A DNA stretch of 64,000 bases from Parascedosporium putredinis. Its lineage: Eukaryota; Ascomycota; Sordariomycetes; Microascales; Microascaceae. The stretch's first letter is position 1; every line of letters begins with the position of its first letter. The notes under the pieces are model-generated. The model saw nothing but the letters and a program-made list of their open reading frames with translations. It searched no databases and had not been told where the DNA came from. Below are positions 23,170 to 34,496 of the stretch, piece after piece. The DNA lies in the NCBI GenBank assembly GCA_949357655.1, contig CASHTG010000005.1, positions 1 to 64,000 of the forward strand. Direction: 5' to 3'. The position numbers were made by a program, and so were the translations under genes.

Positions 23170-24563
23170 CTACCGGGGCCCATCATAACTGTCCCCCTTC
23201 GCAAGTGTCCAAAAGTTCTCCATCTTGTAGCGGGCGAGCAATTCCCTTACTTCTGCGTCCGTCTCGCAAACCTTGCTTCCCCATTTCCTGAAGGCGCGTA
23301 CCTTGACCTGTCCTTCGAAAACAACATGGGCGCTGTTTGAGGACAAATCTTTAAGGAGACCTTGTTCATCTTCTGCCTGGAGCCACAGGCGTGGTGTGCC
23401 CGCCAAGGTTGACGCTAGGCGTGAGGGTGAATTCTCTGTCCAATCGATGCGGTTAACGACTAATTTGCGATACTGTCGAATGCTGTGCTCTCCACCTTCC
23501 GCAATAAGAAGATTGAACGTCGGATGCATGACACAAATGCCTGTTAATGCCAGCTGTTCGGCGTTTTTGTTGACTTTGAATCGGTGCTGGCCATTTGCAA
23601 GACTACCAATTTTGAAGACCACAAGATGAATCCCTTTTGCCGCATCCTTTTCATGGTTTGCATTGATTTTTTCATGCTTTTGTTGTTTAGTTAACTTTCG
23701 TTCTTCGTTTATTTCAAGATGCTTTTGCTTGCGATCCGAAATTTCCCGGTTGACTCTGGCCTCAACAGCAGTTGGATCCTTGACAGCTTCTTCTCCGAGG
23801 ACGCGCATAAGATTGGCCTTTTTACTTTTGGAGGTGGTGCCGGGATGAGTCCCAGCCTTTCTTTTGCTTGTCTTTCCTTCAAATCCGCCATTCTTCGTTG
23901 GCGACGCATTTTTCTGCTCCTTTGTCGTAAGGTACATGGGCTTTGGAGGCGGCACATTCCGGTCCTGTGCCGGCTCAATGATAACCGGGTGCTGAATGAA
24001 CTCAGTGACAATGCTGTCATCCGCGCGAATCCTGTCCCTGTTTGCTCTCAGGGTGATATCATCGTCAAGATACATGTCGTTTTTGACGAGGCCTTCGTCC
24101 CACCACTCGACTGTCGGGGAGCATTGATCTCAAAATTCTTTTCCACATCTAATTCATCGTCGATACCCGCTTTTCGTGTTTGTTCCGCGATTCGCTTCTT
24201 CATAGCTTCTAGAGCCGCCTGGCGACGGAGAGCATTTGCTTGTTGTATATATTTTCCTTTCTGATTGAATACTAGTTGCCTTGGTTCTCGGGAATTCGAT
24301 GCCGGGACCTCTGAGTAGTCACTGTAGTATGGGTTGGGGGTGGGAACTTGGGCGGAGCCAAGCTTCAGGCTCTTAGTTTTGGATGTATGAAGGCGTTTGG
24401 GAGCATGTGTCGTGTGATGGGACTTTGCTGGAGGCTTCCAGGTCCCAAGATCCTCAAGGGCTGGATGAAGCCCAACGTTCAACCCGCCCTTTGCCTTGCT
24501 GCTCCCGATAGCAGCAGCAACCCGGGCTTTGAGGGCGGCCATCTTATCAACAGGGGACTCCAT
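23170..24563 (-). CDS. prp3: U4/U6 snRNP splicing factor Prp3
   Basis: Nuclear component of the U4/U6.U5 tri-snRNP. The N-terminal half begins MESPVDKMAALKARVAAAIG and contains a basic ALRRQAALEAMKKRIAEQ stretch, then VEWWDEGLV and MYLDDDI. The C-terminal half carries a lysine/glutamate-rich helix (KQKHLEINEERKLTKQQKHE) and the Prp3/DUF1115-type end domain with HPTFNLLIAEGGEHSIRQYR and RIDWTE. The length is about 465 residues, shorter than yeast-like relatives but ending naturally. One frame break lies at 24116-24119, repaired by one extra base in a G/C run. It shares a 475-bp divergent upstream region with the Pol I subunit gene. Confidence 0.85.
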
Positions 24564-24761
24564 CTCGGTGATAGATTGAGAAACTGAGTTGCAAATTGGT
24601 GGTTTTATAAGTTCGAAACTGACGTTAACTGACCTTCGCCCGCCCCTTCGAAAGAAAATGGGTAGACGAGGAATAAAACGAATATCACCACGATTATTAC
24701 GCCCGTGCCTGGCAGAAGAGCTGTTCGAGCCTCGACATCACTGGTACTGCAAGCTTGTGGT

Positions 24762-24771
24762 GTCACGTGAC
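24762..24771. promoter_or_regulatory. Palindromic E-box GTCACGTGAC
   Basis: A perfect 10-bp palindrome around CACGTG lies between the divergent Prp3 and Pol I subunit genes. This core is bound by bHLH factors such as Cbf1-type regulators. It sits 199 bp from the Prp3 start and 268 bp from the Pol I gene start, so it could serve either gene. Confidence 0.5.
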
Positions 24772-24872
24772 CGAGAAAACTGTCACGGTTCGTCAGAGTC
24801 AGACGGTCGCTCTCACTGGACGCTTCTTGACAATCAGGTTGGGAGGCGGCGCAGAGCCCATTGATTCCTCAG

Positions 24873-24935
24873 GCGATGAGAGAGAGAACTTGCCCCACTA
24901 TATGCCGTCCTTCACCGCCAAACTTTTCAAAATTT
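24873..24935 (+). promoter_or_regulatory. PAC box (GCGATGAG) and RRPE-like AAAATTT
   Basis: GCGATGAG at 24873-24880 matches the core of the PAC (polymerase A and C) element. AAAATTT at 24929-24935 matches the core of the ribosomal RNA processing element. In yeasts these two act together on ribosome-biogenesis and Pol I/III subunit genes. Here they precede the Pol I largest subunit by about 160 and 105 bp, the expected order and distance. Confidence 0.5.
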
Positions 24936-25030
24936 CTTTTTCTTCCCATTGACCTCTGTTGGTTCCATAAAGCTAACACCCCTCCTCTGTGGCGATGAAG
25001 ACATATTCCACAAACAAATCACTTTTCTTC

Positions 25031-25042
25031 ATGCTACAATGA
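25031..25042 (+). promoter_or_regulatory. Four-codon upstream ORF overlapping the Pol I subunit start
   Basis: ATG CTA CAA TGA ends so that its stop overlaps the main start in ATGA (main ATG 25039-25041). Such an arrangement can allow termination-reinitiation, or simply be bypassed if transcription starts further downstream. The transcript start is not visible here. Confidence 0.5.
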
Positions 25043-28000
25043 ATATATCTAACCCAGTGGCGGGTGCCATAGAGAGAGTGGATTTCAAATTCATTTCGAC
25101 AGAGGAAATTCGCGCGATATCTGTCAAGCAAGTTCAGAATGACAACACTTTCGACAGCCTAATGCTACCGGTCCCCGATGGTCTCTATGATACTGCACTT
25201 GGGGCGTGGGGTGACCTACCGTAAGTACTATGATGCCTTTGCTTACTTGAAGACCTCAACTAACGTCCTTGGCCTTAAAGTTGCGATACCTGCCACCTAA
25301 GGAATGCCCAATGTCCCGGTCATCCGGGTCATATTGAACTGCCGGTTCCAGTGTATCACCCTGTCTTCATGGACCAGGTCCTTCGCCTCTTGCGGTCTCA
25401 GTGCATCTATTGCCACAATTTCAAAATGGGCAGGAAGGATGTCCACGCGTATATCTGCAAATTTCGCCTGCTACAATACGGGCTTGTCCAAGAGGCGGCT
25501 TCCATAGACACCATTGCCGAGGATATTTTGGGCCTCGATGATGACACCCAGGGCGTTACTGGAGAGGCTGACGAAGAAGGAAATCTGTCCACAGGATTGT
25601 CAATTCGCAAAAGGGAACAGTTCGTCAAAGACTCTCTTCGCCGTGCAAAGCGTCTTGGTAGTGAACTGGCCAAACATGAGGGCGCAACGCATATGAGAGG
25701 CCTCCTCATCAAACAATTCCTAGCTGATGTTGTGAAAACTCGAAGATGCGCAACATGCCAAGGCGTCAGTCCTGCCTATCGAAAAGACCGGTATGTGAAG
25801 ATTTTCGAGAAAGCTCTGTCATCTAAAGATCTGGCGGCTATGGAGAGGAAGAACTTGAAGGCAGTTGACGCGATGGCGACTCTTCGGAAACACCGACTAA
25901 ACGAGGAGTATTCAATGCATGAAGATCCACCCTCCAGCGCAATAAATGATTCTAGTGGATCAACTGATCCTAAAAACGTCGCCGAAGAGGTGCAAGCCCG
26001 TTCGCTGGACACCGCTCAAGGCCAACGTTACCTAGATGCGATGGAAGTACGTGCGAGGCTTACACTTCTATTTGAACGAGAACAGGAGATTTTAGGGCTC
26101 CTATACAATGGTCGTGCTAGCCCCAAGCCTCCTGTCAAGGTCTCCGCCGAGATGTTCTTCCTCCAAGCTATCCTTGTGCCCCCAAATAGATATAGGCCTG
26201 AGGCGCGTATGGGCCCCGATCGCATTAGTGAGGCTCAGCAAAATTCCCTGTACAAAAACATCTTGCGCAGCTCGGAACGGGTCGTACAGGCCCACCACGA
26301 ATTACGGGAAGAAAACGGCTCTCGGTCGAAGGGGACTAGAAGCAAAAATTCCCTTACACTCCTGCACCAGGCTTGGACAGACTTACAGGACTCAGTGAAT
26401 TGCTTAATCGATAAAACGAAAAGCCCTGTTCAGGGTCTAGCGGCACAAAGGGTTGAGGACGGGATCAAGCAGAAACTGGAGAAAAAGGAGGGCTTGTTTC
26501 GGAAGAACATGATGGGCAAGAGGGTCAACTATGCAGCGAGGAGCGTCATCTCCCCGGATCCAATGATCGATACGAATGAGATTGGGGTTCCACCGGTGTT
26601 TGCAACAAGGCTCACATATCCCGAGCCAGTGACTAGCCACAATGTAAGGGAGCTGGCTCAGGCTGTGATCAACGGCGCTGAACAATGGCCAGGCGCCTCT
26701 GCACTGGAGAATGAGGCTGGCCAGATCATGAATCTTCGCTGGAAGACGGCTGAGGAACGAGAGTCCCTTGCACACCAACTGTTAACCCCCAGCACTATCG
26801 AGCACGGTGGCATCCGGAATAAGAAGGTACATCGCCATCTTGCCAATGGAGATGTCGTTTTAATGAACCGGCAACCTACACTACATAAGCCCTCAATAAT
26901 GGGCCATCGCGTACGAGTTCTACCAGGCGAGAAGACGATACGAATGCATTATGCCAACTGCAACACGTACAATGCAGACTTCGACGGAGATGAAATGAAT
27001 ATGCATTTCCCACAGAATGAGATAGCTCGCGCGGAAGCTCTGCAACTAGCCGATACTGATCACCAGTACCTCTCTGGTACACAAGGGAGTCCGCTTAGAG
27101 GCCTCATCCAGGATCATCTTTCCATTTCAGTTGCACTTTGCAGCAAGGATACCTTCATGAACCGCGGAGACTACCATCAACTGGTATATAGTGCTCTACG
27201 ACCAGAGAGTGGCCATATCTTGTGCGAGAGGATCAAGCTTATTCCCCTGCAATCCTGAAGCCGGCGCCGCTCTGGACTGGAAAGCAGGTTGTCACCACTA
27301 TACTGCTCAATATAACACCACAAAACTGCGGGGGACTCTGGATGAAGGGTGGCTCTAAAATCCGAGGCTCTGCATGGGGTGTAGCTGGGGCGGAAGAGGA
27401 GTCGGTTTATTTCAGCAATGGTGTGTTCATTACTGGCATCCTGGACAAGTCTCAATTGGGGCCATCCTCAGGGGGTTCATTCACTCTGTCCACGAAGTGT
27501 ACGGGCCTACCGTTGCTGGTAGACTGTTAAGCAGTCTGGGGAGGCTCTTAACTAGGACTCTCCACATGAGAGCGTTCACATGCGGTATAGATGATCTCAC
27601 CCTAACCCCCAAGGAGAGTCATCCCGCCTCGAGAAGCTGGAAGAATCCGAAGCCATCGGGCTTCGAGTAGCAGCGGGCTATGTCGGCATAGATGACGAAT
27701 TCCCTCCTCCTACGGATCCGGTGCTCCTAAGCCGTCTCGAAGAGGTTATGAGAGACGATGCGAAGCAGGAAAACCTTGATATGCTGGTCAATGGAAGCGC
27801 CGGTGATCTCTCCTCGAAGGTCACCCAAGCTTGTCTCCCTGTCGGTCTCGAGAAACCTTTCCCCAGAAATCACATGCAGTCCATGACCGTGTCGGGTGCC
27901 AAGGGTAGTCAAGTCAATGCCAACCAGATATCTGTCAATCTTGGCCAACAAGTCCTTGAAGGAAGAAGGGTCCCCTAATGGTCAATGGCAAGTCCTTGCC

Positions 28001-30201
28001 TTGTTTTAAGCCTTTCGACACTAATCTCCGAGCCGGTGGTTACATTGTGAATAGATTCTTAACCGGTGTTCGCCCCCAGGAATACTTTTTCCACTTGATG
28101 GCCGGAAGAGAAGGTCTCATTGACACCGCTGTCAAAACTTCGCGCTCTGGATACTTGCAACGATGCATCATTAAAGGGATGGAAGGCCTTGTTGTTGCAT
28201 ACGATACTACGGTCCGCGACTCGGACGGAGCCCTTATCCAATTCCTCTACGGCGAAGATGGCATCGATATTACAAAGCAAGAATATCTCGAGAACTTTGA
28301 GTTCATCCTTCGCAATATTGAATCTCAGGCGTCTCAGCTGCAGTTCGGAGCTGACAAAAACAAACACTTAACCTGCAATAAAACCCAGATCCTGAAGCAG
28401 ATGAAGAGTGCCCTCAAGCATACGAAACGTGGTAGCCACTTGATCATAGATCCCGCTAATTCTTTGTTTAATCCTGCCCGAAACCTATTCGCAACTTCCG
28501 AGAAATTTTTGGTGCCATGACATCATACTTATCCGAAAATAAAGATGACCTTATTCGCGGTCCAGAGGATTCTTCAGCCTTATCTTCCACGGCGTCGGGG
28601 GCCCGAAACCAAGCCGCAAAACTGCGGAAACCCTCCTAGTCACAAAATTTATGCGTTCCCTTGTTGAGCCTGGAGAAGCCGTCGGGATTGTGGCTGGACA
28701 ATCGATCGGAGAGCCATCGACTCAGATGACGCTCAACACATTCCACTTAGCTGGCCATTCTGCAAAAACGTCACGCTTGGTATCCCCAGACTTAGAGAAA
28801 TCCTCATGACTGCTGCGAAGAACATCTCGACGCCTAGCATGACGCTGCTCGTCAATAAGAATTTAACAGTGGGGGAGAGTGACTTGTTTGCTAAGTCGAT
28901 CAGCGTTTTACCGCTCTCACACATAGTAGATGCGGCGAGAGTTGTAGAGACTGTGGGCAACAGTGATAACTTTGGCCTAGCTAAGCTTTACAAAGTTTGC
29001 CTCACCTTCTTCCCTATCAAAGAAATTCAGCACATGTACGGCATTGACACGCTCAAGGTGCTTTCGACGGTCGAAAATGCGCTTATACCACACCTTCTTG
29101 CCATTGCTCGGAAAGAGATAAAAAGCGATCGAGCCAAGGCAACTCTGCCATACCCGTTGTGGGTGTACGCGCCGGTTTCCTGAGGCTATCCCAAGCCGCC
29201 AACTTGCCACAAGTCGCATCTGAGGAGAATGATGACGATGGAGATGATGGAGATGCTACTAGTGCAAGGGAGAATCAGAATCGAACCCAGACAGTATCCT
29301 ACGGTCCGAATGACGTTGAGGACGATCTTATACAAACCCAGATGGCCAGAGAAGCTTCGCCAGTTGACGACTATGATTATAACAATGAGTATGCACTCTG
29401 TGATACTACGGTCAATGCTCGCGAGGAAGATATTGGCAGGCCCCAATTTGGCGAGAGCAGTCAACAAAGCTCCCCAACGTGGATGATCAAGGTGCTGGGG
29501 TCTTGAGTCGCATCCGATCCAAACACACCAACGTCTCCTATTTTGGATATCGCCTTTCCAACGGCCCTCATTCAACTCTCAATGTGGAGTTCACGTTGGA
29601 ATATGATATTGAGACGCCTAAGCTCTTAATGGTAAATCTTGTGCGTGAAGCCGTCAAGAGGTCAGTGGTACACCAGGTACAGGGTCTCGAAGAATGCACA
29701 TTTGTGGCCAAAGAGAAGATTAACGGAAACGAAACGCCTGTTATCCACACTTCTGGCGTCAATGTCCGGGCCATGTGGCAATTTCCAGACTTTTTGGATG
29801 TTAATCGCATCATCACAAACGATATTGCCACCACTCTCGAGGAGTATGGCGTAGAGGCATGTCGTAGCAATATCATGGGAGAATTACGAGGGGTCTTCCA
29901 GTCTCATAACATCACTGTCGACAACCGCCATCTAAACCTCATTGCCGATCATATGACCAGAAACGGCGGGTTTACTCCATTCAACCGTCTGGGCCTCGCC
30001 GGAAATGTCAGTCCATTTACCAAGATGAGCTTTGAAACAACAGTTGCCTTCTTGAGAGATGCGCTGATAGAGGGTGACTGGGATGACCTAACAACACCTA
30101 GCGCGCGGATTGTCGTGGGCCAGCTGGGCCGTGTTGGCACCGGCTCGTTCGACGTGCTTGGAGTCGCACCTACAAGTTTTGAGATGATAGCTACCAATTA
30201 A
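25039..30201 (+). CDS. rpa190: RNA polymerase I largest subunit (RPA190)
   Basis: Catalytic subunit of the nucleolar polymerase that makes the large rRNA precursor. Exon 1 is 25039-25220 and a 60-bp intron occupies 25221-25280. The zinc-binding start reads CDTCHLRNAQCPGHPGH. The active-site motif NADFDGDEMN, whose aspartates hold magnesium, lies near 26970-27000. GQSIGEPSTQMTLNTFH (trigger-loop region) is near 28700. A Pol I-specific acidic insert (DDDGDDGD, about 29230) and a C-terminal VGTGSFDVL complete it, about 1,700 residues. The frame breaks near 27244, 27471, 27613, 27972, 28506, 28628, 28764, 29153 and 29472, all at short homopolymers. An essential gene cannot carry nine real frameshifts, so the breaks are probably consensus errors. 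Confidence 0.95.
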
Positions 30202-30700
30202 ACAATGGAGTTGTCAGCTTCATCCTCACTCGCTGCGACGTATTCATCACGTCAAACACCCCTTTTCGCTCCCTGCTCCAGCCGGCATATTTCTCGAGCA
30301 AGAGACCCACTGTATCAAGTCTACATGTAGCGTAGGCATCTATCCTGTTAACTGACCTAAAATTCTTTGTATTTCTCAAATGAGCCGCCCCGGAGTAGAC
30401 AATTGCCATTAGCGAAGGCCAGAACCCTTCTAGCCTAGTATTGTGACTAGTCGTCTACGAGGTCTCAAAGGCAAACCACCCTGTGAAGTTTACGTCGCCG
30501 TCATGATGAAAATGATGACTATGGGGATCTTCTGACAACAGTACTTTTTGGCCGCCTCAATTGTGACACTGAATGCACCAGGCGCATACTTAGCGTGGCC
30601 TGCGTCCGGCGAATGGTCAAGATCACAGTGGATAGTCCGTTTCGAGGAGCATAATATCTCTCGACATGGTAAATAAGACGCTCCATCCGATTCGGGATGC
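30202..30700. other. Convergent intergenic region
   Basis: 500 bp between the 3' ends of the Pol I subunit gene and the C2H2 factor. No gene, repeat or RNA was recognised. Confidence 0.6.
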
Positions 30701-32039
30701 TCAGACCGTTCTGTATTGATAGTTCCGTGGCCGAGATATATCTAAAAGCGACGAAGCCCTAGTTGTCCCTAACGGCGGTCTTGAGTGTGGTGAATCTTCT
30801 GGAAATGGGAGATTGTGGGGGCTGTTGTGGTCGCCACCATACCTTCCTTCGGTGCCACTCTCATAGTCTCGTATACCCATATCCGCAATTCCTATATCAA
30901 ACCGCCTTGCACACCCATCTTCCATATGCCTAGATAACGATGATTTAAGTCAGTTCCCAGAAAACTAGATTGGGAAGGAATCACATTTGCCGGTTCGTAA
31001 CCCACCGTCTTAAAGTGTCCTTCCGGGCGAATAGTCTACCACAATAGTCACACTTATAATTCCTCTCCTTTATATGCACGCTCTGATGGTGTCTTTGTAG
31101 ATCCGTCTTCCGTACGAACTGTTTAGAACAACCAGTCTCAAGGCACGGAAATGGGTATTCTCGCTTCTCGTCATGGGTTTCCATGTGGGATTTGAAGTTA
31201 TAGCTTCGACTAAAAAGTTTGCCGCATCCCTCAAAATCACACTGAAAGTTTGCTTCCTCCCTTGTAGTGAGTCTCCTCATTGTTCGTCTAGAACGATCAA
31301 TCCGGCTTCTAGCATTTTGAGAACTGGTCACTGGCTCACCTGTAGCTCTCAGGCTAGTTTGTGCCTCTAAAAATCTCTTGTCCTGCGGAGTGCAGATAGG
31401 TTCGGATAGTAGCTCGGTCGAGGTAGCTGAGGCTGCGGGTTGAGAAATAAAGGCCGTGCGAAGCGTGCTGGGAGGAGGATAATTCTTCTCTCCTGTCGTG
31501 TTATACAGTCCAGAGTCCCGAATTCCTTGGTCATGTCTTAGCGCTTCAGCTATGTTACAACCTGTCCCTTCATTAGGCCGGGTCAAGTAGAGTGAATCGG
31601 CGCTGGCAGTCTCAGCCGTGTCGCGAAAGACTAATAAGCCCTCTAGTTTACATGAGGGCGACGGCATCTCAGGGAACTCTGCCACGCCACATGGGACTGG
31701 GGCCACAGTGGCCAAGTCTGGGAAAGAATTGTAGCCGTTTCCAGGGTCCGGCAGAAAGGATGGAGAAGATCCCACCGCGGTCGTCGAGAGTCTCCATTGA
31801 AGCCCATCCGTTCCGGTTGTTCGACAAAGGCGGAACTGGGACGGCGGGGACCGAGAACACGGCTCCATCCTCTGCATACTCGAATGTATCTCGTACTGAA
31901 AGGGAAAGGGGCAATTGGCAGTTCTCTCTGGCGTTTCGTGATGTGGTGGCGAGGATTCTGGAGACCTCGGGAGCAAGAGAGGGGCCAGGGCCATTCCCAA
32001 CACCACATCTTTTTCGGTCGAATCCTGAACAATAAGCAT
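30701..32039 (-). CDS. C2H2 zinc-finger protein (three fingers)
   Basis: A nuclear DNA-binding protein of about 420 residues. Exons are 32039-31006 and 30929-30701, separated by a 76-bp intron (30930-31005) inside the third finger. The N-terminal 260 residues are Ser/Pro/Thr-rich without a recognised domain. The fingers are CDFEGCGKLFSRSYNFKSH with METH, CLETGCSKQFVRKTDLQRH with HQSVH, and CDYCGRLFARKDTLRR with H then a terminal C (MEDGC), a C2HC-type last finger completed by exon 2. The acidic/Pro-rich tail ends at 30701. The architecture is common among Eurotiomycete C2H2 regulators, but I cannot name the orthologue. The frame is intact. Confidence 0.8.
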
Positions 32040-34496
32040 CGTAGAGCAGGGTAATAATTAACTGGAATGTCGCTACTTGGTGCCCTCAGAAATCTGGGAT
32101 TCGTTTAGAATATGGTGGTGAGAACTCAGATGGGGTTTGATTAAGAGATAGAAAGCCTGAGTAACTCCTCAGCAGCGAACCCTAGGTTAAATACTATTTG
32201 AATTGTGTACAACCATATCCCTAACGATGGTACAATGGAGAAAGCAAGGCAGGGGAGTTAACGGCCCCCAATACTTGGGATGAAAGTCGTAATAGAGAGG
32301 GACCACCAACATGGACAGGACTGGACAAGACGGGCCGCGAGGTGCCTGTTGGTGTTCAGGAAGAGAACCTACACGCACTATACAAGCTGTGAGGCAGATT
32401 GAGGCCCGGGTGTATGATATAGACGCAGATACTCTATATCCCACGCTTGTAGGTTGAGGTCTTACCCTTGAGGGGTCATAGGTGTATAAGCAGATTCCTT
32501 GAGGGGGTCATAGGAGACTGTGCTGAAAGGCTCGAAGATAGGCATGCATGCAATGTATTAACTCATCTTTTGCCTCGCCCGTGCCGCCTCATATTTCAAT
32601 GTGAGAGGTGGTGTTGGCTATTTGACGATGTACCTGCGGTTGGTCAGACTAACGACCCCTGTGCCACCCCAATGCTTCGATCATACGCCCAACCGAGGAT
32701 CCGATTGTAGTCACTGTGGGAGTGAGTCTCTCTCACACTGACACACCACAAATCATATCTTATCTTCCCTGATATCTAGGTCGAGTCCCTTGTCTGCCTA
32801 ATAGTACCCTATCTTCTGAGCATGTCTAAGCCATGCATGAGGAATTGAACCTCGATCGGGGTGTGAGCTGGTGGAGAGAAAAAGGTCCGAGAGCTTACCT
32901 GCGGGCTGACCGCAGGTGGGAAAGTATGATAATTGAAGTCAGAAGACAAGTGTAGTACAACCGACACAGCCGCAGTCGACTATTCCTCTTGTGAAACGGG
33001 AGAGCTTGTCCTACCATCTTCCTAAGTTACAATGTATGGCTGCAAGCGCCCCTCACGCCTTTCCCTGACGCTTGCACGCATGTACCTACCATCAATCGAG
33101 GACCCATCCCCATACTTGATGTAGTTCCCAAGAAGATTTTCTGTTTGAAAGTTATACTGGTCTGATATGTATGTCTTGCCATTAATTTAATCGCATGCAT
33201 TCACTCATGATGGAATCCTCTGTTCTCGACGGGCTTTATGTGCTGTTTGTGACGATAAGTTATCGCAATTATGACCTTTCGGTGTCCATATAACAACCAA
33301 CAGATCTAGTCGACCCTAGTACCCTGTCTGAAATCTGTCTGGAGTTCTTTGGAAATACATCCATGGATACATGTATGGATGGATGTAAGCTGTGTGACCA
33401 TCTCTGCCGCGGTGCGGGGACTTGTGTCACCTCGATACATAGCCTGAGGCATTCTTACCGGCGTCAATAAAGGCTGGTTCGCTTCGCCTCGAAGGATCTC
33501 ACGACATACCACAGTGGCTATGCAACCAAAAATTCGAAATCTACAAGCATAGCCAATCAACGAACCTCAACCTTCCCTTCGGGGTTAGGAATAGAGACAT
33601 GGCTCTATGGGGAACTGCTTTTCTCGGTTGGTTCTCTTGGCCTTTGATGAGCCGGGTTGGCAGAGCACTGTCCCTTGTTGGCACCCTGCTCTGCTCTTCT
33701 GGAGAGAAAAGGCTAGAACCAAATTGAGTGGATATCTGATTCAAATACCTACCTCAGGAGAAGATCGCGCATTTTACCGCATGATCCCCGGGGACTCTAC
33801 CATCTGGTTTTAAAGCTGCGCGTTGAAAAGAACCAGGCCAGGTGTTATCCTCTTTTTATGATATATATATATTATAGTTGTCTTGACGCTTGTTTTGATT
33901 TCCCTAATTCCAAAAGGGCTCCCTGCTGGCGCCGCTGACTTGGAAGATCTGCTGCGGCTTTCTGATTATCGCTCTCGTTGGGCGAGGAATGCGGCAAAAG
34001 AAGAAGGGGGAAACCGGTTTAACTCCTCTCCCCCACAAACGCCAAACTTGAATGAAATCCTGTGGATATTCTAGGGTCAAGTGGGTGGGTTCTGGAGGTG
34101 AAAGTTGTGAAATCAAAGAGTCTGTCAGAGGCACGCGAAGGTGCGCCGGCGGCATCCATGGATGCTATGTGGGATTGGCCCAGGTCATGTGACTACGCGA
34201 GAGTTTCGTAGACTCGCGAAGGACTGGGACTCTTCACCTCTTTTAACTTCAAATTGCACCTAATTGTCGTAATGTCCCTTGAGAACATCCGCCGAAACCT
34301 CTAGACGCCGAGATTTGTGCCCTCGCCCTCGCCCTCGCCCTCGCCCTCGCCCTCGCCCCACCCTGGAAAACAAGAAGGAAAAAGAGCAAGCGCTACCCTG
34401 AACAGGTTATTGTTAACTTGGGAACTGGTAGGCGATAGTTTTCTACAAATCAACTTTCCTTCGCTCACAAGGAACTCGTCTCATTTGGCCGCCGCA
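32040..34496. other. Long intergenic region upstream of C2H2 factor and XPD
   Basis: About 2.4 kb between two divergently transcribed genes. It contains two ATCCATGGAT palindromes (33359, 34154) and an imperfect long dyad around the first (33356-33388, TACATCCAT...ATGGATGTA). There is a perfect 8-bp hairpin, ACCTGCGG-GCTGA-CCGCAGGT, at 32897-32917, and a hexanucleotide repeat at 34319-34358. No protein gene or tRNA was supported. Confidence 0.6.
34319..34358 (+). repeat. Hexanucleotide microsatellite (GCCCTC)n
   Basis: Six tandem GCCCTC units begin about 180 bp before the XPD start codon, probably within its 5' leader or core promoter. Slippage-prone repeats here could vary in copy number between strains. 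Confidence 0.9.

Noticed and set aside
32836..32870. Minus-strand B-box-like GGTTCAATTCC suggesting a tRNA
   Set aside because: The T-stem is imperfect. No acceptor stem partner and no A box could be placed at a suitable distance.
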